Of a stretch of 64,000 nt of DNA, positions 12,901 through 27,320 are shown piece after piece. The stretch's first letter is position 1, and each line of letters begins with the position of its first letter. The notes under the pieces were generated by a model that saw only the letters and a list, made by a program, of their open reading frames with translations, made no database searches and was not told the origin of the DNA. The DNA comes from Chaetorhynchus papuensis (taxonomy: Eukaryota; Chordata; Aves; Passeriformes; Rhipiduridae): contig VWYX01001258.1 in the NCBI GenBank assembly GCA_013396525.1, positions 133,006 to 197,005 of the forward strand. Reading direction: 5' to 3'. The translations under genes and the position numbers were made by a program.

Positions 12901-15900
12901 TCTCACAAAGCTTGAGCACCTTCACAGCCATTTTAACTACCATTTAAGCTCACAGTCTTATTTCATGGTGAATTAAATTTTAGGTTTTTCCAGCAGAAGG
13001 AAAGCAGCAATCATATATGATTTCCTCACAGCTATTCCAGGCATGTAATAGCTGAAATGCACTTGAAAGAAGAGGTCTTGGTCAATGCAAGGAGTTTTAA
13101 GGTATCTTACCTAAGTTACAGGGTTAGTCTGTGGACTCCCCAGGTAATCAACGGAAAGTGCATCCTGAGAGCGATTCAGAGCAGGAGCCTAAATTGGACT
13201 AAATTTCGGATGTCCATCCTTCTTATCCTTCCCTCCTACTGGCAGCCCAGTTTCCGAGACTAACTTTGACTTGAGATTCTTTCTGTCAACGTTTACTTCT
13301 TAAGTGTTGCTCACTGCAGTTTTTCTCACCACTGTCCATTACTATGGGCAGATGACAAGGCATATGATGTAAAAGAAATTTTTTTTTTTGAGAGAGGTCT
13401 GTGTTATTGTGAGTGTAAGCATTATGAAAAGCAACCTAAGACACGTAAGTCACTACAAACCAGCACCCCAGCTAAGGATACCCTCCTGTCATTGCTCAAG
13501 AGAGAGTGTGGGCACAAGTAGCACAGATTTTCCTATTGCTGGTTTCTACCTGATGGGTCTGCAAGGATTTTCATGAAATCTTCCCACATCCTAAAGGAAA
13601 TCTTGATGTTTCATTTGTATTGCAGAAATAAAATTCAACACCAAGCATAAATATTTTATGCTGAATTTTACCTGTGGCGCATCGAAGTCCAGCCAAGCCA
13701 AGAAAAACAAAGCAGCACTGCAGGGAAGCATCTGCCATTTCCTTCTTTGTCTGATGTGTCCCATAAGCAAATCTGATAAGTAACTTCTGCAAAATGTTGT
13801 TTGAAATATGACATTTTAATGAGAAGCCACAGAAAGTGGTAGAAGCGATTCCTAATGCACAGATTTCTTTTGTTCTATTATGCATTGATGAGGGGATTTG
13901 CATGATCATTAGGGGGATGACTGAAGTCTGGAATCTTTTTAATGAATATTACATTCCCATCTATTAATGGGAGGAATGACAGTAAATTCTTCTTTTAGGA
14001 AATTTCTGCCATCTGTGTAACTTTTACCTAGAGCACTACTAGGAACCAAGTTGAAGAAGGCACCTAAATAGTGCAAAGGAAGGAACTTCAGCAAAGTAAG
14101 AGCTAACCAGCTTTCCATGTTGCTAGTCCCTTCTGTCTGTGGAACTTTGCTTTTTCTTTTCTTTATTGTCTTTCTTTCTATTTTTTTTTTTTTTCATTTT
14201 GCAAATTGACCTATGCTCCATGAAATTCAACTGACCTCTCCTCATGCTCTTTTTCTGTGAAGTTTTGAAATATCACCAGACATACAGATTTCTTTTATTA
14301 TATTTACTGAAACATTTGACAGAAAAGTTGGCATCGATAAGTAGATATAAAAAAAATCCAGTTTTGCACTGGTTTTCTACTTCTTAGACTCTACATTTTT
14401 CCATTATTTACAGTTTAATTCAAGGAAAGTCAGATGGACTACTTGCTTAGTTTTCAAGAGCATGGATATTTATTCAACCAGAATTTCATGTATATGAAAG
14501 AAACACAGGGGTTTTTTTTCTTAACTGGATATATATTTTAAAGAGATAACAAGTCTTGATTGAGAGGGGTCTGAGCAACAAGTGCTTAATCACGTACTTA
14601 ATCAGCTAGCATGTACTAACTAGAACTGTTTAGAAAATGTTTCCCTCCCCTTTAATTATTTTGAATCCTGAAATCAGTGTAATTGATTCTCAGAATGCTT
14701 CTGAAAACAACTCCAAACATAGGAGGTGTGGTTTGCTCAAACTCACCATAATCAAATCTGATTAATTTCCATACTTCATTATATTTGTCTCTCCCTTTTT
14801 GTTGAGAAGCCATATACATCATGAGACCTTTTTGTAACAGACCACCATGAGAAATGCAATCTTCATGCCAACAGGACAACGTGCTAGTAAAAGCTGAACC
14901 ACAAAGGCATCAAACAGCATATTTGTACTGAAAAGAGATAGAAAACATCCACATTTCCACAGAGAAAACTTTTTGTTTGGAAAGTCATTTATCTGGAAAA
15001 CAAATGGAATTGCTCTATTTTCAATTATTTTATCTGGCAGTTTAATTAATTCTTCAATTTATTTTCAAACTTCAGCCTCCAGCCATTCGATATTGTTGTT
15101 AAGGAATGACCTGCTATTTCTGTAAAAATCATGCTGTTATCTGATATCTTTCTCTTATAGACAGTTTTAACCGCTCTGCAATATTCTTTGGCTTTCAAAA
15201 GCTAAGTAAGTTCACCTCCTTTGGTTTTCTCTCTTCAGGTCACAAATCCTTCCTACAGTTTCCCTCTGAATTCTTTTTAATTTTCAGAATTCCTTATGGA
15301 CTGTTTTCTACGAAAGTTTTTAAAAACTTGTCTTTCCCTTTCAAGCACGCTCCTAACACTCTTTCTTCTAATGTCATTGTGCAGGTTCAAGAAGACAGGA
15401 ATACATCTGACTACTCACTTAAAATGTCTCACCACCCCCTCATGCACCAGAAGTAACTCTTCTCCTAAGGTCTGATATCAAAACCTCACCAAGCCTGTCT
15501 GTCCCTTGGACCTCTGAAAATATCTGAAGTTTCAAATCCTTGCTATTGAAAGGATGAGATCTAAGCAGGACCATGAAGCAGGTTCACCAGGTCCCCATCA
15601 ATAAGTACAGTGGAGGGTGGACAGTGCTCCTCAGACAACAAAAGAGCTCCACAGTGTGGGTGCATGAAGCTCACGTCAGTCATGCCAAGGCCAAGAGACC
15701 TGTGAAGATTGCCTGAAAATGTGCTGCATCCTCCCACACAACATGTTTCTCATCTCTTTGGCTACTTTTCATCTTCTTGAGATGGAAGAGAAGGCAGTGG
15801 GCTTTGTGTGACCTTGCTTTTCCTGTTTTGTGGAGCAACCATGACTCCTGCTGGAGATTTGCTGCCTACCAAACCCGGAGTGCTTTCAGCACAAATTGCA

Positions 15901-18900
15901 TAAATGCACATGTTGGCTCACCATACATTAAGGAGAAACTTGCTTGTGTGGGAGACTCTCAGAAGAGAGGTCACTCCTGGGAATTTGTTCATACATGGAG
16001 ACAGATGACTGCTGAAATTCTGGTTTCAATGCTCCTACCACAAAACATCCTTTTGGAGGTACCTTTCCTTTAGCTCTTCTTTGTGCCCCTGGTGGGGAGA
16101 GCTGGTTACCTTGACCTCCTCATTCAGGCTGTGATTACTTTTGGGAAACAAATGAAGCAGCGAGTTAAGTAAAGGAAGTAGTTTCTGTTTTCTCCTTTCT
16201 TTTGCTGGTGAAGAAAGCTGAAGCCACCAGTCTGATTTCTGACTTGAGGCAAGACAACCTCAACAACCCATGCCAGTGGAGAGCTGGTCAACTGCAACTT
16301 CACAGTTCTGGTGGAGAAAAGATCCTGGATGAAGTCTGTAACCACAGCCAGGCTGAAACTTGGGTTCTGCTCTCTTTGGGGACGTACCAAGATTTAAAAC
16401 AGAGCTCAGGAGAAGAAATCTGTATAAAGATGAGAAGATACTTAAAGCAGTAAGAACGGTTTGACAATTCAACAGATTCAGTGCATTTCCTTATCTATCT
16501 GAGCCATGACCCAGCAGAGGTTGAGTACTGAATTGTACTGCCAAAATGTTTATTAATCAGAGTAATTGTCTATCTTGCCACTTCTAGGAATCCAAGACAT
16601 GTTTTTCTTTTATTTCCATGGTAGTATTTTATGGAAACCAGCAAGGATAGAATAATTTAGGCTGAAGTACCTGAATCATAGGTAGCCATCAAAATCAATG
16701 AGCTCATTTTCAGAGATGCTAATTATCTCTCAGTTCCTATGGAAAAAGAGAAGCCCATGGTTGTTTGTAATTTGAATAGACATTTTCTATTTTTATTCAT
16801 TTTGCTCCAGTAAACCTTTATTCACTAAGAATATGTGGGTTGCTAGCTGTTAATTATTATGCTAACAGTATTCTGCTAAATGTAGTCTGAAAACCAGTTT
16901 TACCACTTACTGATTCATCTAATTTGAAAAAAAGAAGTATTAAGACTGTTTAAAATAACTGTGATATTGATACTTTATCTAATCCCCAGTTTAACAGAAG
17001 CAGTGAGTATCCTCTCTTTGCATGAGCAGGTGAAATTGTATATTGCCACTCTAATTCTCCAGTTCTGTGATTGGATTTCTTTAGCCTCTTAACCTTTACA
17101 GCAGTGGTTTCCACGTGGAAAGATTTAGTATCCATAAAGGTCCTCCCTGTAATGTGGTGCTACAGGAGGAGTCCCTACCTCCCTCTGAAGAACATGTGAC
17201 TCTTACAGACCTCTTCAGTGATTAAAGGTAACTCAGATTCAAACATCCTTTGCAGTGCAGGCATTTAGCTCAAGACTGAGACATCTAAATTAAGATGTCT
17301 AAATGTAAGATCTTGATTCAGGTGCCTAGGGCTTTTCAAGATGCCCTTGTGAATTTGTTGAGATGCTCATTTGGCCTTCAGCTGCAATCCTAGAAGCGGA
17401 TGGGTCTCCTGCAGGTCATGGCTGTATCTGCCAGCTGTGTGGATGTCCTAGGTCATCTAAAATGGCACAGGGCACCTATGTTTATGTTTAATTGGATAGA
17501 ACCCTAAATACTGTTAGATTGAGGAACATAGAGTCAGTAGAGGGCTTCAGCTCTCACCAGGCTGTCAGCTGCATCTGCCTAATCTCCCCTGAGGGTACTG
17601 ACTACAGCAGTGGCTTAGGCACCGAGCTCACATATTGACATTTACTTGCAAACACCTAATTTTAGGTGTCTTCATCCCAAACAAGACCAACCCAAGATGT
17701 ATCTGTTATATAAAGGATGAATTAAGAAATGGAAGGCACAACATGTAGAAAGGAGGAAACTGCTGTGTTTATGCTTTTGTGAGGGCTCAACAACTGATAC
17801 AAATATCAGCTGGCACCAGTCCCCCTCCGAATGTGTCAGTGGATGCCATGTCTAGAACAAAGGGGACTACAAAAGGGCAACCTTGTCTTTTTACCTTCCA
17901 CTGTCTGAGGTTAAGCAGAGCCTCTTCTATGGAAGACTTACATCAGTGAGCAGCTGTAGGCCAAATACAAGGACAATTTTTTAATAATTATCCTGTTCTT
18001 TTATTAACACAATTGGCTTCAGCACCAACCACTGCATTAAAAATAATCTGAACTTGATTGTGCCCTTCTGTTTCAGTCAGGAGTATCTGCCATATGCTTG
18101 ACAGAAAGGGACAGTATTCAATGGTAGAATATTTGAAATGCTTCCAAAATTAACCTTCCTGTTTCTTACCCTATTAAAAACAATTCTCTCCTGCTACTCA
18201 ATGCAATTTACAGGAGGTGCTTGGAAGAAAACAACCTTGAATTTTCTTATGACACTAGCTTCAATCATGATAAATCTCAAGGTGAGAGTAAACAGGAAGA
18301 TATAAGCCTCTTTTACAACCATGTTTCTGAATGACATTATATTCAGAGATGTTCTTTATAGTCTCTGCTGAAGAAAAAATGCACTGAATTTTATTGGCAT
18401 CATCTCTCTGACAGATGCCACTACTGTCCTTGTTTAAACCAGCATTAAAACGCTAAATATAACTTGAAAAAGAAACCTGTTATAAGAGTTTGTATTTAAT
18501 GAAATACAAAAGTAAAAGAAAAAAAATTACCCAGAAATTAAAAATGAAACTCAAATTTGCTAAAATAAAAATTATGCATTAAACGTATGTTGTGTGGGGT
18601 GCCAAACTGCAGAAATTAGTACAAATATGTGTAGAATGGAATAGTTTGCAAAACTGACAAAAGTGCTAATTGTGCATGCCAAAACCCCACTTTCGGTCTT
18701 AACTACTCAGTGAGTTTAACTTTTTTCATATCTACTTTTAGCACTGTTCTTTAGAAGCAGAGATAACTATTTAGAAACAGTTCTACAAGACAGTGCCGTA
18801 CCAATAACATGAAATATTACTTAACAGCTTCTTCCTAAGTATTAAAATGCTGCGAACAGAAAATATATTCTTCCTTTTAAGAGTAGAAAATTGTGTTCTA

Positions 18901-21627
18901 TCTGATCTGTCATCTTTGCATTTATCGAGATAATTATTAGAGGTTATTCTGTGGTTTGGAACAAAAATCCAGAAGTTCCCTGGTACATGTGTCCAGCCAA
19001 GCATTAATTAGACTGAGTGCCTCAGATTCTTGCTTTACTTTCTGTATTCACTCTTCCTAAGACAGCCTAAGTGAGATTTTCTGTGATGATGTGCTGGACC
19101 CTCCAGAAGTCTGATTGTAGCTTTCCACCCTGCAGTCAGGACCTCTCACACAGACTGTTGCACCAGCAGCAAGACCGTGGGCAAGTAGTGAGAAGCTCTG
19201 GAAATTCCTGTAGAGCTGCCACCGAGGAACTCGCTTTTGTGAAAGGTAACAGGCTTCCAGAAATCCCAAGGCAGGGACCTGAGTAGGAATGGCTTTGGCT
19301 ATCACAGACCCAGTTCTTGCCTTATCTGATCTGATGGAAAATTCTGTAACGTTTGTTGACGGAGTTCTGCAGTACAACAGGGGCCACGTGTGGCCATGAA
19401 GGTGCCATTATAATGTCATTTATAATGCTGCAGTAATATTGAATCCCAACACTGAGCATCACAGGCATAGAGCAGGGTATATTATTTGTGTAACATTTTT
19501 GTAGCACATTCAGTAGTGACATGCTTACTCACTATCAACAACAACACACTTAGGGAATGGAGCTGTAATTCTAAGTATTTTGACCTCCACCATCTCAATA
19601 AATATTCAGTAAATCTGTACTGAAGTAGAATCAAGAAAACTATGCCAGACCTTAGCGTTCGCTAAGAAATATTTCTCCTGATACTGCATTAAAGAGCCAT
19701 ATATAAATACCTCTGGGGCAGTAAGAGATGGAAAGCAACTGCTTACATCAATAAGTCATTAGCAGCAATTAGGACAGGACAAAATTGGCATCTGGCTATT
19801 CCAGATGATGATAGAAGAGATGTATAATTGTAAAACCCATGAAAATGTAAAAGAGGTATTTGAAATCCATACCCAGTGAACTAACGCAGGCAGCCTGAGC
19901 ACAACCCGCAAAAGTCACTAGAATTTGACAAGCCTTTTTGAGCAGCACTGTTCTGAAAGCAGAGAAAAGGCATATGAAGTGTGAAATAGTCTGTAAGTTA
20001 AGAGCTGATAGACTGCCTGGTCTTTTCCCAAGTTCCCTTATGAGCCCTAAATATCCAGCAGCAAAGCGAGTGCAAACACAGCCTGTTTCCTCTTGCACTG
20101 GAGTTACTGCTCTCATGTGAGTAGCATTTTGTTAGTAAGAGTAAAATTTGGTGGGTGTACAATGAGAAAATGAGGCACAGATGAAACGCCACTTGACTGA
20201 GCACAGCAAAGCAAGTGACAGAGGGGTGTTGATACAGCTCACAAGTGCAAGCAGGTGGGAGCTTCAGGAGATGGGACAGGTACCCAGCACACTTCAGTTC
20301 AAATAAATAATGCCATTCACTACACTGCATTTGGGTACCCTCCTACTAGGAATCATTTGCAATAATTCAGGCTGATTTAGAAACCCAGCCACGAGTGTGT
20401 GGATCTCCTGCATGTATCCTTCATGCATAAAGTGGCCAAAATCCTCCTTAAATCTGGAAATTTGGTTGCTATTCGTGGAGTATTTATTTCCCCTTTGCTA
20501 GCTGTGGAAAACAACATGGCTTTTTCCTGCTGTATAAATATCAATGTGGGTATTTTTGCACATAAAAAAATCTAGTGGCTTTACATGTGCAGAAAATTTG
20601 CTGTATTTTTATATCTGGCATGCAAAATACTCTGAAAATCCACAGAAGTGACTGCTAATGAATATGGCTTTAAGAAGTCTAACATTTCAGTCTCTGTGTC
20701 TGTTTAGTACCCAGTCCTTCTGCTGTGACTACCCCTGATGGCTTGAAAGGCTGATGCCTGTGTGGCTGGAGGCACCTTCAGGTGCTTTCCTGCAGGGCCT
20801 TAACCCTTTTTCTGCCCACCCTTATTGGAACTGCCAGCATCTCTAAGTCACATATGGCAATGAGAGCGCTACACACAGAGGTTTTTTATTTATAACACCA
20901 TGTGAGGCATAAAGCACTGTCAATTCAATGTGAAGATCAAAGAGTGGTGTAACAAAATAGGAATGTGCTTCAGCTCAAGCAGCCTGTGCCCCTATGGTCT
21001 GATTTGAAGGCCACTGAAATAGCCAGAATGAGTACAGTCATTTCCAACGGGCTTTGTAGCTCTCTTTTGGTTGTGTCTGTGAAGTCCTGAGTATGAAGCA
21101 GAGTGGTATTTGTGGGGTTCTTTGTGTTTATGGTTGTAAATATAATCCTTCATTCAGATGCTGTGATGCTGAAAGCTGTAGAAATCCCTTAGGCTCATAT
21201 AAAAAGTAAGGCTGTCTGGTAAAAAGGAGATTCTTTTCCTGTTAAAATACTGCAAAAATGTGTTATTTCCATTTATTTAAAAGCAGCGTTCCAGCAGCCA
21301 ATGGATATTTATATTGCTGGAATATCCACTGAAGTATGGCAATTTCCTGATTCCAAGTTGTTTTTTCTGCTACAATGCTATCAGGTTGCTTTTATCTCAA
21401 AGTGTTTTCCTGAGAAGACCAGTGACATGTTTTGGCTTTTACAGCCAGAGAAACTCAAATCCTCAGAATTTCATCCCCGTGAGCCATCCCTGGTCCTACC
21501 ATGTTTCAGTTCAAAAATTCTTAGCCATGCACCCTTGTGCCACTGCACTTCCCAGTGGATGAATATGAAATGAACTCCTTTAGGAATTAGCTCTTCTGAA
21601 GAGCTGTCACTGATGTTTCTGGAGATG
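9931..21627. other. Intergenic DNA, no gene seen
   Basis: This long AT-rich stretch has poly-T/A and CT-rich tracts (for example 12061-12077 and 14155-14195). I can name no protein-coding exon, structured RNA or mobile element in it. Confidence 0.6.
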
Positions 21628-21800
21628 TGATGTGACCAGCAGGTCAATGGAAGGGATTCTCCTCTCTACTCTGCTCTTGTGAGACCTGACCGAGAGTGCT
21701 GCATCCAGCTCTGTGGTCCCCAACATAGGAAGGACATTGACCTGCTGAAGTGAGTACAGGTGAGGGCCATGAAGATGATCAGGGGAATGGACCACTGTTG
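21628..21800 (+). mobile_element. CR1 LINE fragment, 5' half of an interrupted copy
   Basis: The sequence with gagagtgctgcatccagctc and ggccatgaagatgatcaggg is typical CR1. The same element appears to resume after the assembly gap at 22531, with the LTR-like segment between. Confidence 0.78.
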
Positions 21801-21959
21801 GAGTCCAGAGTGCAGAGAATATTTCTCTGCCTGTTTTGAAGGATTTTACCCCCCTGGACAACACTGGTTTTGACCTTCGTCCATGGAGAAAATTGGCAAC
21901 CCTCTGGGAAGAATTAGAATCTGCTGGTTTGAACTAGGTGATAGAACACTATGTAAGAT

Positions 21960-22330
21960 TGTCACAGGGTGAAAAATTTAGAGTTTTTGGGTTTATTAAT
22001 ATAGTAGATAGATAAAAAGTAGAAACTCCAAAATGGAGAATAGTTGTTGTTTTTAGACTTTCTTCTTCCTTCTTTCACTACTCCATGTTTTGTAGTAAAG
22101 TTAGTTTAAGAGGATTGGACAAAGAATTCCACAGTTCCTGTCTACATGACAGAATGATTTACTGAATATTGGTGGAAAAGTCAAAATATCTTTCATTCAA
22201 GTTTTAATTGGATGATTTACCTTTAAGAAGGCTGCGTAATCTTGATAAGTTTGGCTTTCCTGCATTCTCTGCTCTGTGCTGTGTCTGAGTCATGTTAGTG
22301 GCTCTATTTCTCTGATAAAGACTTAATAAA
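21960..22330 (+). mobile_element. LTR of an endogenous retrovirus (partial, runs into gap)
   Basis: The segment starts tgtcacagggtgaaaaattt, contains ccaaaatggag and a pyrimidine-rich tract, and ends with ctgataaagacttaataaa just before the Ns. That AATAAA near the end is as expected for the R region. The architecture matches avian ERV LTRs. The 5' boundary is uncertain and could lie 100 bases earlier. No viral coding sequence is present. Confidence 0.6.
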
Positions 22331-22530
22331 NNNNNNNNNNNNNNNNNNNNNNNNNNNNNNNNNNNNNNNNNNNNNNNNNNNNNNNNNNNNNNNNNNNNNN
22401 NNNNNNNNNNNNNNNNNNNNNNNNNNNNNNNNNNNNNNNNNNNNNNNNNNNNNNNNNNNNNNNNNNNNNNNNNNNNNNNNNNNNNNNNNNNNNNNNNNNN
22501 NNNNNNNNNNNNNNNNNNNNNNNNNNNNNN
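22331..22530. other. Assembly gap, 200 Ns
   Basis: Exactly 200 undetermined bases, probably a placeholder of nominal size. It falls at the 3' part of the LTR and at the break in the CR1 copy, so the collapse was probably caused by repeats. Confidence 0.99.
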
Positions 22531-22812
22531 ACCTAGAGGGTGCCAGCAGGAGACATGTAGTGACAGGACAAGGAAGGGGAAGTGGCTTCAAACAGAAAGA
22601 GGCAGGTTTAGATCAGGTATCAGGAAGAAATTCTGTGCTGTGAGGGTGGTGAGACTCTGGCACAAGTTGTCCAGAGATGATGTGGATGCCCCACCCTGGC
22701 AGTGTTCAAGGCCAGGTTGGATGTGGCTCTGAGTAACCTGGTCTGGTGGAAGGGGGGTTGGAACTAAATGATCTTCAAGTCTCTGTCCAACCCCAATGAT
22801 TCTATGATTTAT
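22531..22812 (+). mobile_element. CR1 LINE fragment, 3' half of an interrupted copy
   Basis: It resumes inside CR1 (gacaaggaaggggaagtggc, ggtttagatcaggtatcagg, ccctggcagtgttcaaggcc) and ends in the CR1 3' terminus (ccaatgattctatgattt). Orientation and order fit the fragment at 21628-21800. Confidence 0.88.
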
Positions 22813-25800
22813 GATATCTGGCCTCAAACTATTAATATACTCACACTGTAGTGGAGGGGACTTGTATTCTGGTTTGTAAATGAAAAATTAATTCCAGGAA
22901 AATTATACTCACTATTTAGTTTGCTGTCTAATTAGGAAAAAAAGAATGAAGAAATTAACTTCTTATTTTATGTACACAGCAGAGCACTTGACCTTTGATT
23001 CTATGAATTTTTCTCAGTGTGGATCTCTTTCCTTTTTTTCAAAGCTTTCAGTCTGTCTCTAGCCAATAGCTAGAGAATACATTGATCACAGACCCAGAAA
23101 GCTATAATTACCTCCTCAGAGGAGACATTTCTTTATTTTCTTACATAATACCAAATTTCTTCTCTCCCTCACCTTGAAATATCTTTCCTCTTATTTTTTC
23201 CCCATGCAGATCTCCAAACTAGAGTGTGGCCTTTTATTTGGAAACTACCAATCATGATGTGGAACCATGTCATGTGCAGGTAATTAAATTCATTCAACTT
23301 AGTTGCACAGATAATGCTTAGAGAAGTATCAAAGCTCCCAGGAGGCTGGTAGAGTTGCAGAGCACGAGTTGCAATGCTTTGAACTGAATTTTGTACCATC
23401 ATTGTCCTACCTACACTACATATGTAGGAAAAGTCATGGGGAAAGACCCTTCAAGGATGTAGTAAACTGTACAGTTCTCCAGTCTGAGAAATGTGTACAA
23501 GCATTAAATACAAGTAGGGCTTTGTGCTTGTTGCTGACAGACATCATTTTTGGGCCAGGAAGTTTGGTTTGCATACAGGAGATGAAAGCTCTTATCTACC
23601 AATCCCGAAACAGTAATTTAAGCTAAACATCTCTATTACTTCCTGATGCAGGCAAGCCATTATTAATTTGATATCTCATCAGGCTTATGTGCTTCTAAAT
23701 TTGACCATCAAGTGAAGATTTTAACAAAGAGCTTCAGTTTTACAATGGCAAGCAATGAAAGCATAGAGAATGTGTTCTTTTGGGAAAGAGTAAAAGCACT
23801 GCCATGGGAAATAACGAGGTGATAATTGGTGCAGGGGATGCTCGGCAGACACAGGGCTCCACTCGAATTTAGTATGTACCCTTTGCTCTGTGAGTCTGTG
23901 TGGGGCAGAAGCCATGGAACTTCAGTCAAACATGAGACCTACGTCTGAAATTCAAGTTGTCCTACAGCTGTAAAGTGTGGTGTAGCTGGGGATCAGGGAT
24001 TGGCCTGGGTGTACAACCTTAATTCCTGGTCCCAGAGCTCTCTGCCAGCTGCTGCATGCATGAAACAAGGGATTGTTCCAAGAGAAGACCCTGCCTTGTG
24101 AGGAAGGGATTGCCTGAACTCCCAGCCCCTGCACAGCAGAGCTGTTGGGCAAGTGCTGCAGGAGCCATCCAGAAGTGTCAGACTGGCCTGGAGATTCCCC
24201 TGGGCAGCTTCTGCTGTGCCTGGATGGACTGACAGGCAATATTTATGTGTTAGATGTGTTGATTAACCTGGCCAGGAACCTGGCCATCCAAAAGACTCAC
24301 TCAGGCAGTTTCTGCTAAGAACTGACCAGACTGTGCACAGGGAAGACACTTGTACATAGGGGAAGTTGTGCAGACGCAGAAATGGGCACATAGCTCAGCA
24401 TTTGGTACGCATTCAGGACACATATTTTGTGCTTTATTTAATAATCAGTAGAAACAGACCATACATGTGCTGGAGTGGTCATGCAGGACCACTGCCCAAA
24501 TGGATCATAAAACATGAGCAGAAGTTTGGGGAGCCTCACTAGGTCTAGCTGAAAATGCTGCTGAAAGGACCCTCACAACAGAGACTCCCATCACCATCTG
24601 GACAGTAACCAACCATGCTGTTTGAGGGACTGGAGCATTACCCCATGGGATCAACCCCTCAAATCTATTTGGTTTCAACAATGCTCTGTGAGTGTCCATG
24701 CAACAGTGGCACAATGCTCCTGGGGAACTGAGAGAACTTGCATAGAGCAGACTCTGACACACTCAACACGGAGAAAGAGAAATATGATTTCACCTCTATT
24801 TGAGCATCTATCTTTATCAAAGGAAGCAAAGATAGCCTCCATCTTACTCCTGATACTGCTGTTTTGGACTTCAGCTCTTGTGCTAGTGCATATTTAATTG
24901 TTTTACTGGAAGTGGGATCTGTAACAAATACTTTCTGCCATCTTAGAGATATCATGTGGTGATTAAACAGTTTCCTGACAGGGAGAATTGAATCAAATCT
25001 TATCATGGATAATTAAACATGGATCCTTCATATCTCAGGGGTCTATCTTTGTAACTTCGAGTAAGATGTCTTGCAATCTCCTCTGCCATCTCTTACTTAC
25101 TAATGAGAGTCTGCTTAAGAGCTAAGAGCTCATGGCTCCACTTATAGGGTGCATTTTGAAGGAGAAATTCATATCCACTTTAAACATTTCTCAGAACTTT
25201 TGGTGATGGAAGGTTTGTGCCCTTAGTTACTTGTTCCATTGATTAACTATTCCTCTAACTAGAGAGTTTCTTGCTCAGCTTTCTCTTTTGTTGCAAATTG
25301 TTCTAATCTGCTGCTTGTCCTTCTTGTTCTCTGCACACCCTCTGCAATATCACCTTTCTTCTGCCTTTCTACCAGTCTGCTAAGCTAAGTCAAACCTATT
25401 ATATTTCAGTCATGCTCTACAGAAAATATTTTCAAAGTGCTACTTTTCTTAACATCAAGCAGAAGGTCTTTATCTCTGTAGATATGTAACATCTAAACCA
25501 GGATATTGCACTCCTTGTCAAGCTTCAGAAGTCCTGATGAGAGAACTGCTGTCCATTTTCCAGGTTTGAAGGTGCCTTTCTGGCAACAGCATGACATCAG
25601 TCGTTTAGATTACAACTCCCTATAGCATATTTTCTGCTGTGTTGCTACCCAGTTATTTTTCCTTTTTCATTTCTTTCTTCTTTCCAAATGTAGCACTTTT
25701 TGCTCTTGTCTATGCCACACTCCATCTTCCCGATTTCAGATCACTTCTCCAGTGTATTGTTTTAAATTCTAACCATCTCAAATGCTTTCAGCTCCCCTTT

Positions 25801-26990
25801 GTTCATTATTTTCACATTTGAGGACATCCATGCTTTTCTGTTATCCAGGTCACTAATGGGGGTAGGGCACAGTATACCCAATTGTGTAGGATACAGCCTG
25901 TGTGAGTTATTAAAAATTGAGTGCAGTCTTACAGCAATTATTGCATTCACCTTTATAGTGTTTGATTCCACTAAATTCATACTCATTTCAAGAACTTCAT
26001 TAAAAAACCAGAGCTATGCAGGCTAGACAGTAAAAAACAAAGTGTGGTTGTGAGGAACCGGATGGCCAAAGTACCCATTTTACCAGATTTTCGTCAATAA
26101 AACATTAATCAAGCTTTTTCTAGAAATCTCACCAAATCCTTGGCAAAACCTCAAATTTCAGCAGTGCAAATTCTATCGGAAAATAGGGCTGACCTCTTCA
26201 CACTTTGCTAACAACACTTTATGGCTGAAAAGCTAATACTTGCTATCACTGCTACAGTTATATTTGAACTCTCCAGAATGTTTTTTACTTTACATCTATT
26301 TTCATGAGATCTACTACAATTGAGCACCTCTCTACACATCAGTGTAACAGAAAGAACTGTTATCCACATGCTTCTGTGAATAATTCAGGAAAACTTGGCT
26401 CAGTAAAATCTGGGACTCTGGCTACTGTTAAAGTTATTGCTGGCTCAGGTTACTAAATTTTTTAACTCCTTGATAAGTCATTTGAAACATAATCTTTCCA
26501 GACTGTTTCAGTTTATTACTTTCTTTAAGTGAGAAGATCTAAATTAGAATCTCCTCAGATCAATAGCTCATTTTTATCACAGGACATTTGGACTGTGCCA
26601 TATAGATCAGATAAATCATCTTTCACTGCACTCGAAAGTTTTAAGCTGCAGATCTGTGGTGTAGAACTGCCGTAGATTGGGTGCTAGGAAAATGATATAT
26701 TACAATTGTTTCTCCCTACCTATGGCTCTTCCTGAATAAGTGCCATGTTCCAGCACAGTGATTATTTTAATTGCAGATGTTTCCTCAAACTGCATGATAT
26801 ATTTCTCTCTCTTAAGCTGGCTGTTTAGTTTTACATTACAACTAATGTTTCCTCACTGGGTGCTGCTTGGATTATTTACACCATGCAAAGAACTAAGTAA
26901 TGTATTTGACTCTATGTGATCCAGACCTAAAGGAATGAGGAGATTCAAAGTGGAAGTTATAATCACAACTATGTCCTGGGCAGTGTACAA
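22813..26990. other. Intergenic DNA, no gene seen
   Basis: Apart from low-complexity patches I recognise nothing. The open frame on the minus strand at 23952-24239 is unsupported. Confidence 0.6.
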
Positions 26991-27320
26991 ATCACAGGAT
27001 CATGGAAAATTCATGCTGGAAGGGATCTCAGGAGCTCTCTACCCTATCCTCCTGCTCATATCCAGACTGAATTTATCTTTGGGTTTTTTTTCATTTTATG
27101 CTTATTATCTCTCATCCTCCCACCAGGCACTCAGCTCTGAAAAGTCTGGATCCATCTCCTTGATGACCAACTTGTGGGCACTGGGAGCTACTTTTGGGAG
27201 CACCCCAAGTTGTCTCTTCCCGAGATGAACCAGTGCTGCTCCCTCAGCCCATCCTCACAGCCTCACAGGGCGAGTGCTCCCACCCTGAGTATCTCGGTGG
27301 CCCTCAGCTGAACTCCCTTC
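26991..27320 (-). mobile_element. Diverged CR1 LINE fragment
   Basis: It begins atcacaggatcatggaaaat, a degraded CR1 3' end in reverse. It continues with ctggatccatctccttgatg and ends with ggccctcagctgaactccc, both CR1 landmarks. It is older than the other copies. Confidence 0.7.
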
